Assembly (NCBI GenBank): GCA_017620795.1
Contig: JAGAUM010000080.1
Location: 1-5,937, forward strand
DNA from: Clostridia bacterium
Lineage (GTDB): Bacteria; Bacillota; Clostridia; RGIG8785
DNA: 5,937 nt
Direction of reading: 5' to 3'
Shown here piece by piece: positions 1-5,937 of this stretch (its first letter is position 1; every line of letters begins with the position of its first letter). Made by a program: the position numbers and the translations under genes. Under the pieces are notes generated by a model, which had not been told where the DNA came from, did not search any database, and was given only the letters and a program-made list of their open reading frames with translations.

Positions 1-8
1 AAAAGTTC

Positions 9-37
9 TTGCAAATGAGGAACAAATTGTTTATAAT
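9..37 (+). promoter_or_regulatory. Sigma-A-type promoter of the EF-G homolog gene
   Basis: A -35-like TTGCAA (9-14, four of six consensus bases) lies exactly 17 bases before a perfect -10 TATAAT (32-37). Transcription would be expected to start near position 44, giving a leader of about 46 bases. A second TATAAT occurs at 39-44 but has no -35 at a suitable distance. This is the only good promoter upstream of the plus-strand gene, and it fits a gene transcribed on its own. Spacing and motifs are seen directly; activity is inferred. Confidence 0.72.
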
Positions 38-75
38 GTATAATAAAGAGACTGCTTTCGCATCTCATAATGTAA

Positions 76-81
76 AGGGGG
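76..81 (+). promoter_or_regulatory. Shine-Dalgarno site of the EF-G homolog gene
   Basis: The purine run AGGGGG sits nine bases before the ATG at 91. It supports that ATG as the start, and the protein begins right there with the expected N-terminal GTPase region. No other start codon in this frame has a comparable site. Confidence 0.75.
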
Positions 82-90
82 ACGTAAACA

Positions 91-2151
91 ATGCAACAAT
101 ACTCTGTCGACAACATCCGCAATGTATGCTTAATCGGGCATGGCCATGCCGGAAAGACCTCTCTGGCAGAAGCGATGCTGTTAAACGCTGGCGTCATCGA
201 CCGTATGGGTAAAGTAACCGACGGTACGGCGACCACCGACCACGACCCCGAAGAAATTCGCCGCAAAGTCTCGGTCGCCACGGCAGTTGCGCCGTTGGAA
301 TGGAACCAGGCGAAGGTGAATATTTTAGATACTCCCGGCTATTTCGACTTCGTCGGAGAACAGTTGGAGGCACTCCGTGTTGCCGACTCTGCTTTGATTG
401 TCGTTTCGGGTAAATCGGGTGTATCCGTCGGAACCGAGCTGGCATACGCACGAGCAACCGAACTGGGTCTTGCCAAAGCGTTCTTTGTGAACAAGCTGGA
501 CGCAGACCATGCTGATTTCGAAAAAGTTTTGGATCAGCTCCGTGAAGTTTTTGGCAAAACCGTCGCACCGCTGGAATATCCGCTGATGGAAGACGGTAAG
601 CTAATTGGCTATGTTAACGTTATCAACATGCACGCCCATGTTCGTCAGGACGGCAAGCTGGTCCGTAGCGACCCGCCCGCACACCTGATTGAAAAGCTTT
701 CGCCCATTCGTGATATGTTGAACGAAGCGGTCGCTTCCACCGACGATGCACTGATGGAAAAATTCTTCAATGATGAGCCGTTTACCGACGACGAGTTGAA
801 AAAAGCCCTGCGCGCAGGTATCAAAGAAGGTACGGTTACGCCTGTCTATGCAGGCTCCGCTACTGAAAACGTCGGTATTCTGACCTTATTGGATGCCATC
901 GTTAAATACTTGCCCTCGCCCGATGAAGGCAATCTAATCAAAGCCGATATCGGTGGCGAAGAGCAAGAGCTCCCCTGCCATGCAGAGGATCCCTTCGCAG
1001 GCTTGGTCTTTAAGACCGTTGCCGACCCCTACGTGGGCAAAATTTCGTACATCAAAGCCTATGCAGGCTCCTTAAAAGCAGACCAGACCGTCTTAAATGT
1101 CCGCACGGGCGAACCGGTCAAGATGGGCAAGCTCTTCTACCTCTGTGGCAAGAAGCAGATTGAAACCAACGAGCTGACCGCAGGCGACATCGGCGCCGTC
1201 GGCAAGCTTCCCGGTGCCAAGACGGGCGACACCCTCTGCTCTGAAAAGCGCGTTTTGACTCTGCCTGCTGTTGAATTCCCCGAGCCCGTTCTGTCCATGG
1301 CAATTCTGCCCAAGGCAAAAGGCGACGAAGAAAAAATCAGCGCAGGTCTGACCAAGCTGATGGATGAAGATCCGTCCTTTAAGGTCTCTAATAACAAAGA
1401 AACCAAGCAGATGCTGGTTTCGGGTGTTGGCGAACAGCACTTAGACGTTATCACCAGCAAGTTAAAGAGCAAGTTCGGCGTTGAGGTCGAGCTGATTGAC
1501 CCCCGTGTTGCTTACCGCGAGACCCTTCGCAAAAAGGTCAAGGTAGAAGGCAAACACAAGAAACAGTCGGGTGGTCACGGTCAGTTCGGTCATGTCTGGA
1601 TTGAGTTTGAACCCTCGGGTTCGGACGACTTCGTCTTTGAAGAAAAGATTTTCGGTGGATCAGTTCCCAAGAACTACTTCCCTGCCGTTGAAAAAGGCTT
1701 GTTAGAGTGCATCCAGAAGGGTGTTTTAGCTGGCTACCCCGTTGTGGGCTTGAAAGCCACTTTGGTAGATGGTTCTTACCATCCCGTTGACTCCTCGGAA
1801 ATGGCGTTCAAGATTGCCGCAGGACTGGCTTATAAGAAGGGCTTGGAAGAAGCCTCTCCTGTTTTGTTAGAGCCTATCGGCCGTGCCGTTGTCACCGTCC
1901 CCGAAAAGTACATGGGTGACATCATCGGTGACTTAAACAAGCGTCGCGGACAGGTACTGGGTATGGAACATAACGAAAAAGGCCTGCAGGAAATCACTGC
2001 AGAAGTGCCCATGGCAGAAATGCACCGTTATGCTACCGACCTGCGCTCCATCACCCAAGGCATCGGCAAGTTCTCTTTGACCTTTGAGCGGTATCAAGAG
2101 GCTCCGCCCAATGTTGCCGAAAAGGTGATTGCAGAATCCAAAGCAGAATAA
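91..2151 (+). CDS. fusA: Elongation factor G homolog (EF-G paralog type), translational GTPase
   Basis: A 686-residue EF-G family protein, full length for the family, acting on the ribosome in the cytoplasm. The G domain (about 1-275) shows a P-loop GHGHAGKT (16-23), DTPGY (80-84), NKLD (134-137) and GSAT (255-258). Domains II (about 295-385), III (about 393-470), IV (about 470-592) and V (about 592-680) follow. Domain IV keeps QSGGHGQFGHV (492-502) and GSYHPVDSSE (561-570), the tip that enters the decoding site during translocation. Two G-domain differences from canonical EF-G are clear: Tyr84 replaces the catalytic His of DTPGH, and Ser61 appears to replace the switch I Thr. From memory these resemble the EF-G-2 type of paralog known from Thermus and common in clostridia. 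The gene is monocistronic, with no rpsL, rpsG or tuf next to it, as expected of a paralog rather than the str-operon fusA. Whether it performs translocation, recycling or another ribosomal task cannot be told. The family call is sure; the paralog assignment is likely. Confidence 0.95.
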   Translation: MQQYSVDNIRNVCLIGHGHAGKTSLAEAMLLNAGVIDRMGKVTDGTATTDHDPEEIRRKVSVATAVAPLEWNQAKVNILDTPGYFDFVGEQLEALRVADSALIVVSGKSGVSVGTELAYARATELGLAKAFFVNKLDADHADFEKVLDQLREVFGKTVAPLEYPLMEDGKLIGYVNVINMHAHVRQDGKLVRSDPPAHLIEKLSPIRDMLNEAVASTDDALMEKFFNDEPFTDDELKKALRAGIKEGTVTPVYAGSATENVGILTLLDAIVKYLPSPDEGNLIKADIGGEEQELPCHAEDPFAGLVFKTVADPYVGKISYIKAYAGSLKADQTVLNVRTGEPVKMGKLFYLCGKKQIETNELTAGDIGAVGKLPGAKTGDTLCSEKRVLTLPAVEFPEPVLSMAILPKAKGDEEKISAGLTKLMDEDPSFKVSNNKETKQMLVSGVGEQHLDVITSKLKSKFGVEVELIDPRVAYRETLRKKVKVEGKHKKQSGGHGQFGHVWIEFEPSGSDDFVFEEKIFGGSVPKNYFPAVEKGLLECIQKGVLAGYPVVGLKATLVDGSYHPVDSSEMAFKIAAGLAYKKGLEEASPVLLEPIGRAVVTVPEKYMGDIIGDLNKRRGQVLGMEHNEKGLQEITAEVPMAEMHRYATDLRSITQGIGKFSLTFERYQEAPPNVAEKVIAESKAE

Positions 2152-2152
2152 C

Positions 2153-2180
2153 AAAAAACGACCCGAAAGGGTCGTTTTTT
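2153..2180. terminator. Bidirectional intrinsic terminator between convergent genes
   Basis: A perfect 12-base inverted repeat (2153-2164 and 2169-2180) encloses a GAAA tetraloop. The GC-rich core is CGACCC/GGGTCG, flanked by A and T runs. On the plus strand the core is followed by seven T (2175-2181); on the minus strand by six. It therefore has the shape of a rho-independent terminator in both directions. It begins two bases after the EF-G stop codon, and its far end shares one base with the trmFO stop codon, so it fills the whole intergenic space. Confidence 0.93.
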
Positions 2181-3484
2181 TATAGTTCTTTTTCTGCAAT
2201 GAACGCATCTAAAGCTTCTAATGCGCGGTTGGATATTTTGCGATACCGCTCCGCCTTGTCCCGAATCCGTTCGGGCCAGCCGGGTAGCAAGCCGAAAGTC
2301 ATGTTCATCGGCTGAAAGTTCTTGGTCACGCAATGGGTGATATAGTGCGCCATCGCGCCATGGGCGGTTTCAATGGGGAAGGTTAAGGGTTCCTGACCCG
2401 AAACCAGACGTGCCGCATTGATGCCTGCAACCAGCCCCGATGCCGCCGATTCCACGTACCCTTCAACACCCGTAATCTGCCCCGCAAAGAAGAGGTCAGA
2501 ACGCGCTTGGGTCTGATAGGTGGGACACATCTTGGTGGGTGAATGGATGTAAGTGTTGCGATGCATCACGCCATACCGCTCAAACTCGGCATGTTCCAGT
2601 CCTGGAATCATAGAAAATACGCGCTTCTGCTCGCCAAATTTCAGGTGAGTCTGGAATCCAACGATGTTAAACAGGGTGCCTTCGCCATTGTCCTGGCGAA
2701 GCTGTACTACCGCATAAGGCTCCTTCCCTGTTTTGGGGTCTTTTAAACCCACAGGCTTTAAGGGGCCAAACAACAAGGTCTGCTCGCCACGGCGTGCCAG
2801 CTCTTCCACCGGCATGCACCCCTCGAAGTGTAGTTGCTTCTCAAACTGATGCAGCGGCGCACACTCTGCGGAAATCAACGCTTCGTAAAATGCCTGATAT
2901 TCTTCACGGGACATGGGACAGTTGATATAATCTGCCTCCCCACGGTCATAGCGTGCCGCCCAGAAGGCTTTTTCAAAATCGATGGTGTCCTCTCGGACAA
3001 TAGGAGCAACCGCATCGTAAAAATAAAGGTACTCGCTGCCTAAAAATGCGCCAATGGCATCCCATAACTTGCCTTGAGTCAAAGGACCGCTGGCAATGAT
3101 GCAAGGACCTTCGGGGATTTCAGTGATTTCCCCCTCCTCAACGGTGATGTTGGGGTGGTTTAAGATGGCTTCGGTAACCGCTTGGGAAAACCCATCACGG
3201 TCCACTGCCAAAGCTCCTCCTGCAGGGACACGGGTGGCATCGGCTGCACGCATAATCAGCGAGTTCAGCTTCCGCATCTCGGCTTTTAACAAGCCGACGC
3301 CGTTTTCCAAGCGATCGGAACGCAAAGAATTACTACATACCAGCTCCGCAAAAGTGGGACGGGTATGAGCAGGACTATAAATTCTCGGTTTCTGCTCGCA
3401 CAGGCGGACAGAGATGCCCCGCTCCGCTAACTGCCAAGCGGCTTCGCTTCCTGCCAGACCTGCGCCGACAACGGTGACGGTCAT
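2180..3484 (-). CDS. trmFO: Methylenetetrahydrofolate-tRNA-(uracil-54-C5)-methyltransferase TrmFO
   Basis: The 434-residue flavoprotein makes 5-methyluridine at position 54 in the T loop of tRNA, using methylenetetrahydrofolate as carbon donor and FAD/NAD(P)H as reductant. The N terminus shows the dinucleotide-binding fold [12 protein letters not shown] (5-16). Cys50 in ELVCSNSLR and Cys223 in EGCMPVEE match the two cysteines known to matter in Bacillus subtilis TrmFO (Cys53 and Cys226, the same offset of three). The C-terminal FAD-binding segment [16 protein letters not shown] is also intact. Length is almost that of the Bacillus enzyme (about 435). The ATG at 3484 was chosen because the protein then starts directly with the Rossmann strand, an AGAGG site precedes it by seven bases, and it overlaps the topA stop as ATGA. 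An in-frame start at 3535 would add 17 unrelated residues. It is the last gene of the dprA-topA-trmFO operon and ends at the shared terminator. The older name gid was given before the function was known. Confidence 0.97.
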   Translation of the reverse strand: MTVTVVGAGLAGSEAAWQLAERGISVRLCEQKPRIYSPAHTRPTFAELVCSNSLRSDRLENGVGLLKAEMRKLNSLIMRAADATRVPAGGALAVDRDGFSQAVTEAILNHPNITVEEGEITEIPEGPCIIASGPLTQGKLWDAIGAFLGSEYLYFYDAVAPIVREDTIDFEKAFWAARYDRGEADYINCPMSREEYQAFYEALISAECAPLHQFEKQLHFEGCMPVEELARRGEQTLLFGPLKPVGLKDPKTGKEPYAVVQLRQDNGEGTLFNIVGFQTHLKFGEQKRVFSMIPGLEHAEFERYGVMHRNTYIHSPTKMCPTYQTQARSDLFFAGQITGVEGYVESAASGLVAGINAARLVSGQEPLTFPIETAHGAMAHYITHCVTKNFQPMNMTFGLLPGWPERIRDKAERYRKISNRALEALDAFIAEKEL

Positions 3485-5595
3485 TCGTTTTCCTCTTTTT
3501 TCTTGGTCGATTTTAAAGGACGCTCGTAATCGCAAGACTCGTTAGAACAAACAATCTTGCGAGGCTTACCTGACAACTTCTTCAAGAGGGTTTTTCCGCA
3601 AGTGGGGCAAGCTTCGTTCATCGGCTCATCCCAGGTCATAAATCCACACTTGGGATTGTCCTCGCAACCGAAGTATTTCTTGTTCTTTCTGGTCTTCTTG
3701 ACCAAAAGTGCCTTGCCGCACAGCGGACAAGTACCTGCCGCAGGGACGGCAATGGGTTTGGAGTTCCGACAGGACGGGAATCCGGGGCATGCCAAGAACT
3801 TGCCGAACTTGCCAATTTTCACGACCATGTTACGTCCGCACTTTTCGCAGATAACGTCAGTCACTTCGTCTTCAATCTTGATTTTCTCGATTTCAGATTC
3901 CGCCTTAGATAAGGTGTCTGCAAAAGGACCGTAGAACTTCCGAAGCACGCTCTTCCATTCCAGAGTGCCATTTTCGACCTCGTCCAACTCGTCTTCCATC
4001 TTTGCAGTGAAGTCAACGTCAACAATGTCGGGGAAGTATTCGCACATCATGTTATTAACCAAGCGACCCAATTCGGTGGGAGCAAGCATTTTTTCACGAC
4101 GAATCACATAACCGCGGTTTAAAATTGTGGTCACGATGGGGGCATAGGTACTCGGACGGCCGATGCCCAGCTCTTCCAAAGTACGGATAAAGGTTGCCTC
4201 GTTATAGCGTGCAGGCGGTTGGGTGAAATGCTGGCTGGGTGCCAGATTCTCCAATACCAGCGTCTGACCGACGGACATTTCAGGCAACAGTTTCTTTGCC
4301 AAGTCCTCGTCGTCTTCCTTTTTCTCTGCATAAACAGCGCTGTAGCCTGCAAAAACCACCTTCGAGCCACTGGCTTTAAACAGATACTGTCCTGCGCGGA
4401 TGTCCGCGGTCTGTACCTCGTAAACTGCAGGAACCATCTGGCTAGCAACAAACCGCTCCCAGATGAGCTTGTAAAGCTTATATTGGTCAGGCTTAATGGT
4501 TGCCGTTGCTTTCAACATTTCAGGGGTAATGGTAACGTCCGAGGGGCGGATGGCTTCATGGGCATCCTGTGCCGACTTTTTACTGCGATAAACATTGGGC
4601 TTGGACGGCAGATTGTTCATGCCATAATGGGCTGCAATATAATCACGGGCGGAAGCCAACGCTTCTTGGGAAATACGCAAAGAATCGGTTCTCATATAGG
4701 TAATCAGACCGACCTGACCGCGACCTTCAACCGAAACACCTTCATACAGCTGTTGTGCCGCATCCATGGTGCGTTTAGCATTAAAACCTAACTTGCGGGA
4801 CGCTTCCTGTTGCAGGGTGCTGGTGATAAAAGGCGGTTGTGCGTATTTCTTCTTCTCGCCTGTTTTTAAGGTTTCGACTACAAAAGACGCAGACTGCAGT
4901 TCTGCTAAAATTGCGTCCATCTCTGCTTGAGAGCGGACAGTCATTTTGCTGGTCTTGCCATGGAATTTTGCTTCAAAAGTGCCACGGGTCTTGCCATTGG
5001 AGAGTTTTGCCGCCAGTTCCCAATATTCTTGAGGAACAAATGCTTCAATCTCATCCTCACGGTCGCAAATCAAGCGGGTTGCAACCGACTGCACACGACC
5101 TGCGCTTAAGCCTTTGCGGACTTTTTTCCATAAAAGCGGACTGATTTTATAGCCTACCACGCGATCCAATACACGACGTGCCTGTTGTGCATCGACCAGA
5201 CTCTGGTCAATTTCGCGGGGATTTTTAATAGCGTTTTGGACGGCGGTCTTGGTAATCTCGTTAAAGGTAACGCGATAGCCTTTCTTTTCTTCGTCCAAAT
5301 TCAAAGCAGTTGCCAAATGCCAGGAAATCGCCTCACCTTCGCGGTCCGAGTCGGTTGCGAGGAAGACTTTGTCTGCCGCTTTGGCTTCTTTTTTTAGTTT
5401 GGAGAGCAAATCGCCCTTGCCATAGATGGTAATGTAGTTGGGCTCGAAGTCTTGGTCCACATCAACGCCCAGCTTACTCTTGGGTAAATCACGGATATGA
5501 CCCATAGAGGCAGAAACATGGTAGTTCTTGCCCAAATACTTTTTGATGGTTTTTGCTTTGGCAGGGGACTCTACAATCATGAGATAATTTGCCAT
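3481..5595 (-). CDS. topA: DNA topoisomerase I (type IA), TopA
   Basis: A 704-residue type IA topoisomerase that relaxes negative supercoils by cutting one strand through a 5'-phosphotyrosine link. The N-terminal TOPRIM domain starts with [12 protein letters not shown] (Glu9) and carries the metal-binding acids in TDSDREGE (Asp82, Asp84, Glu86). The next core motif is [16 protein letters not shown] (161-176). The catalytic tyrosine is Tyr300 in [10 protein letters not shown], and [22 protein letters not shown] (463-484) is the usual later core signature. Three C-terminal four-cysteine zinc ribbons follow: Cys583/586/603/609, Cys623/626/644/650 and Cys663/666/683/688. A Lys/Glu-rich tail ends the protein. 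Length and architecture are close to Bacillus TopA (about 690). The start at 5595 is supported by AAAGGAG (5608-5602) six bases upstream and by the typical N terminus. It lies 33 bases after dprA and overlaps trmFO by four bases. All active-site residues are present, so it should be functional. Confidence 0.98.
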   Translation of the reverse strand: MANYLMIVESPAKAKTIKKYLGKNYHVSASMGHIRDLPKSKLGVDVDQDFEPNYITIYGKGDLLSKLKKEAKAADKVFLATDSDREGEAISWHLATALNLDEEKKGYRVTFNEITKTAVQNAIKNPREIDQSLVDAQQARRVLDRVVGYKISPLLWKKVRKGLSAGRVQSVATRLICDREDEIEAFVPQEYWELAAKLSNGKTRGTFEAKFHGKTSKMTVRSQAEMDAILAELQSASFVVETLKTGEKKKYAQPPFITSTLQQEASRKLGFNAKRTMDAAQQLYEGVSVEGRGQVGLITYMRTDSLRISQEALASARDYIAAHYGMNNLPSKPNVYRSKKSAQDAHEAIRPSDVTITPEMLKATATIKPDQYKLYKLIWERFVASQMVPAVYEVQTADIRAGQYLFKASGSKVVFAGYSAVYAEKKEDDEDLAKKLLPEMSVGQTLVLENLAPSQHFTQPPARYNEATFIRTLEELGIGRPSTYAPIVTTILNRGYVIRREKMLAPTELGRLVNNMMCEYFPDIVDVDFTAKMEDELDEVENGTLEWKSVLRKFYGPFADTLSKAESEIEKIKIEDEVTDVICEKCGRNMVVKIGKFGKFLACPGFPSCRNSKPIAVPAAGTCPLCGKALLVKKTRKNKKYFGCEDNPKCGFMTWDEPMNEACPTCGKTLLKKLSGKPRKIVCSNESCDYERPLKSTKKKEENE
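3492..3496 (-). promoter_or_regulatory. Shine-Dalgarno site of trmFO, inside the end of topA
   Basis: On the minus strand AGAGG lies seven bases before the ATG at 3484-3482. It sits inside the last codons of topA, which fits translational coupling. It decides the trmFO start against the longer reading frame opening at 3535. Confidence 0.72.
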
Positions 5596-5601
5596 AGCTT
5601 T

Positions 5602-5621
5602 CTCCTTTCCCCCAAATGGGG
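5602..5621 (-). promoter_or_regulatory. dprA-topA gap: strong topA Shine-Dalgarno with a small upstream hairpin
   Basis: The 33-base gap (5596-5628) holds AAAGGAG (5608-5602), six bases before the topA ATG. Just upstream is the inverted repeat CCCCATTTGGGG (5621-5610 on the minus strand), able to form a four-pair stem with a four-base loop. There is no T run after it, so it is not a convincing terminator, and the gap is too short for a good promoter. The binding site is well supported; any regulatory role of the hairpin is a guess. Confidence 0.5.
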
Positions 5622-5628
5622 TCTTACT

Positions 5629-5937
5629 TTATTTTCGAACAATGCGGTTGCCAGGCAAACGAAGGATATGCCCCGACAACTCCAGTTGTGTTAAAACCAA
5701 GGTCAGCACGCTTACAGGGAGACCCGTCTTTTCGGACAAGACATCCACACTCAGCGCTTCGTCCCGATCCAAAAGCGCATAAACCGTTTGGGCAACGCCA
5801 CTCAGTTCCGGAGATTGGTCGGGGATTGAAACCTTTTTGGGTTTCTTGTGAAAATGTGTTTCGTAAAGCGAAAAAATGTCATCTGCGCTTAAAATCATGG
5901 TCGCGCCATCCTGAATCAAGCGGTTGGTGCCGCCGCT
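5629..5937 (-). CDS. dprA: DNA processing protein DprA (Smf), 3' part only
   Basis: This is the last 102 codons of dprA; the rest lies beyond the right edge of the window. DprA binds single-stranded DNA and loads RecA on it during natural transformation, and is widespread even in species not known to be competent. The visible part opens with SGGTNRLIQDGATMILSADD, the end of the Rossmann-like domain typical of the family. A linker of about 20 residues rich in Pro, Lys and Ser follows. The end is a winged-helix domain (about residues 45-102) with LSEKTGLPVSVLTLVLTQLE and the closing RLPGNRIVRK, as in the DprA C-terminal domain. The reading frame is open to the window edge. A TTG at 5919 is simply an internal Leu codon, not the start. 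The stop is TAA at 5631-5629, with topA next in the same direction, the usual order in Bacillota. Confidence 0.93.
   Translation of the reverse strand, partial: SGGTNRLIQDGATMILSADDIFSLYETHFHKKPKKVSIPDQSPELSGVAQTVYALLDRDEALSVDVLSEKTGLPVSVLTLVLTQLELSGHILRLPGNRIVRK

Noticed and set aside
33..74. Repeated ATAATGTA (33-40 and 67-74) in the leader region
   Set aside because: An eight-base AT-rich match within a short AT-rich region is expected by chance, and no other copies or structure were seen.
194..568. Open frame of 124 residues on the minus strand inside the EF-G gene
   Set aside because: It is antisense to the conserved G domain, with low-complexity Arg/Pro-rich composition and no recognisable domain. 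It is an overlap artefact of the real gene.
91..2151. Tetracycline-resistance ribosomal protection protein, LepA, TypA or RF3 instead of EF-G
   Set aside because: Domain IV with its SYHPVDSSE tip and a normal domain V in EF-G order argue against LepA, TypA and RF3. The length and divergent G motifs do not fit the TetM group, which keeps AHVDAGKT and is shorter (about 640 residues).
3485..3535. A longer trmFO start adding 17 N-terminal residues
   Set aside because: The extra residues lie within the topA coding end and do not look like TrmFO. The ATG at 3484 has its own binding site and gives the normal family length and N terminus.
4219..4791. Open frame of 190 residues on the plus strand inside topA
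   Set aside because: It lies opposite a highly conserved stretch of topoisomerase I, no known family is recognisable in it, and the real gene fully explains the sequence.
5629..5919. A separate small winged-helix gene starting at TTG 5919
   Set aside because: The frame stays open to the window edge with SGGTNR directly before it, which is the continuous DprA sequence, so this is the end of dprA.

Overview
The window looks like a chromosomal housekeeping segment of a Gram-positive bacterium of the Bacillota, most likely class Clostridia. Four observations point that way: the gene order dprA-topA-trmFO, which is conserved in Bacillota; the folate/FAD-dependent tRNA methyltransferase TrmFO; a monocistronic EF-G paralog of the type common in clostridia; and strong purine-rich Shine-Dalgarno sequences. 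Base composition is moderate and looks even by eye across the genes. The species cannot be named from this sequence.

Layout. Positions 1-90 hold a sigma-A-type promoter, a short leader and a ribosome binding site. They drive a plus-strand gene for an elongation factor G homolog (91-2151). Its GTPase motifs differ from canonical EF-G, while domains II to V are intact. A symmetrical hairpin with a GAAA loop (2153-2180) fills the gap after it. The hairpin should terminate transcription from both sides, because the next genes converge on it from the minus strand.

The minus-strand genes, in order of transcription, are the 3' part of dprA (DNA processing protein, cut by the right edge), topA (DNA topoisomerase I, complete) and trmFO (tRNA m5U54 methyltransferase, complete). 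dprA and topA are 33 bases apart, and topA and trmFO overlap by four bases (ATGA), so they are very probably one operon. Its promoter lies outside the window. The genes serve different processes (DNA uptake and recombination, supercoiling, tRNA modification), so the cluster is a conserved housekeeping operon rather than a pathway.

I saw no mobile element, CRISPR array, RNA gene, defence system or degraded gene, and no stretch over 100 bases without a gene. The most interesting item is the EF-G paralog, with Tyr in place of the catalytic His of the G3 motif and a divergent switch I. The rest is ordinary, and I do not see a new biological system here.
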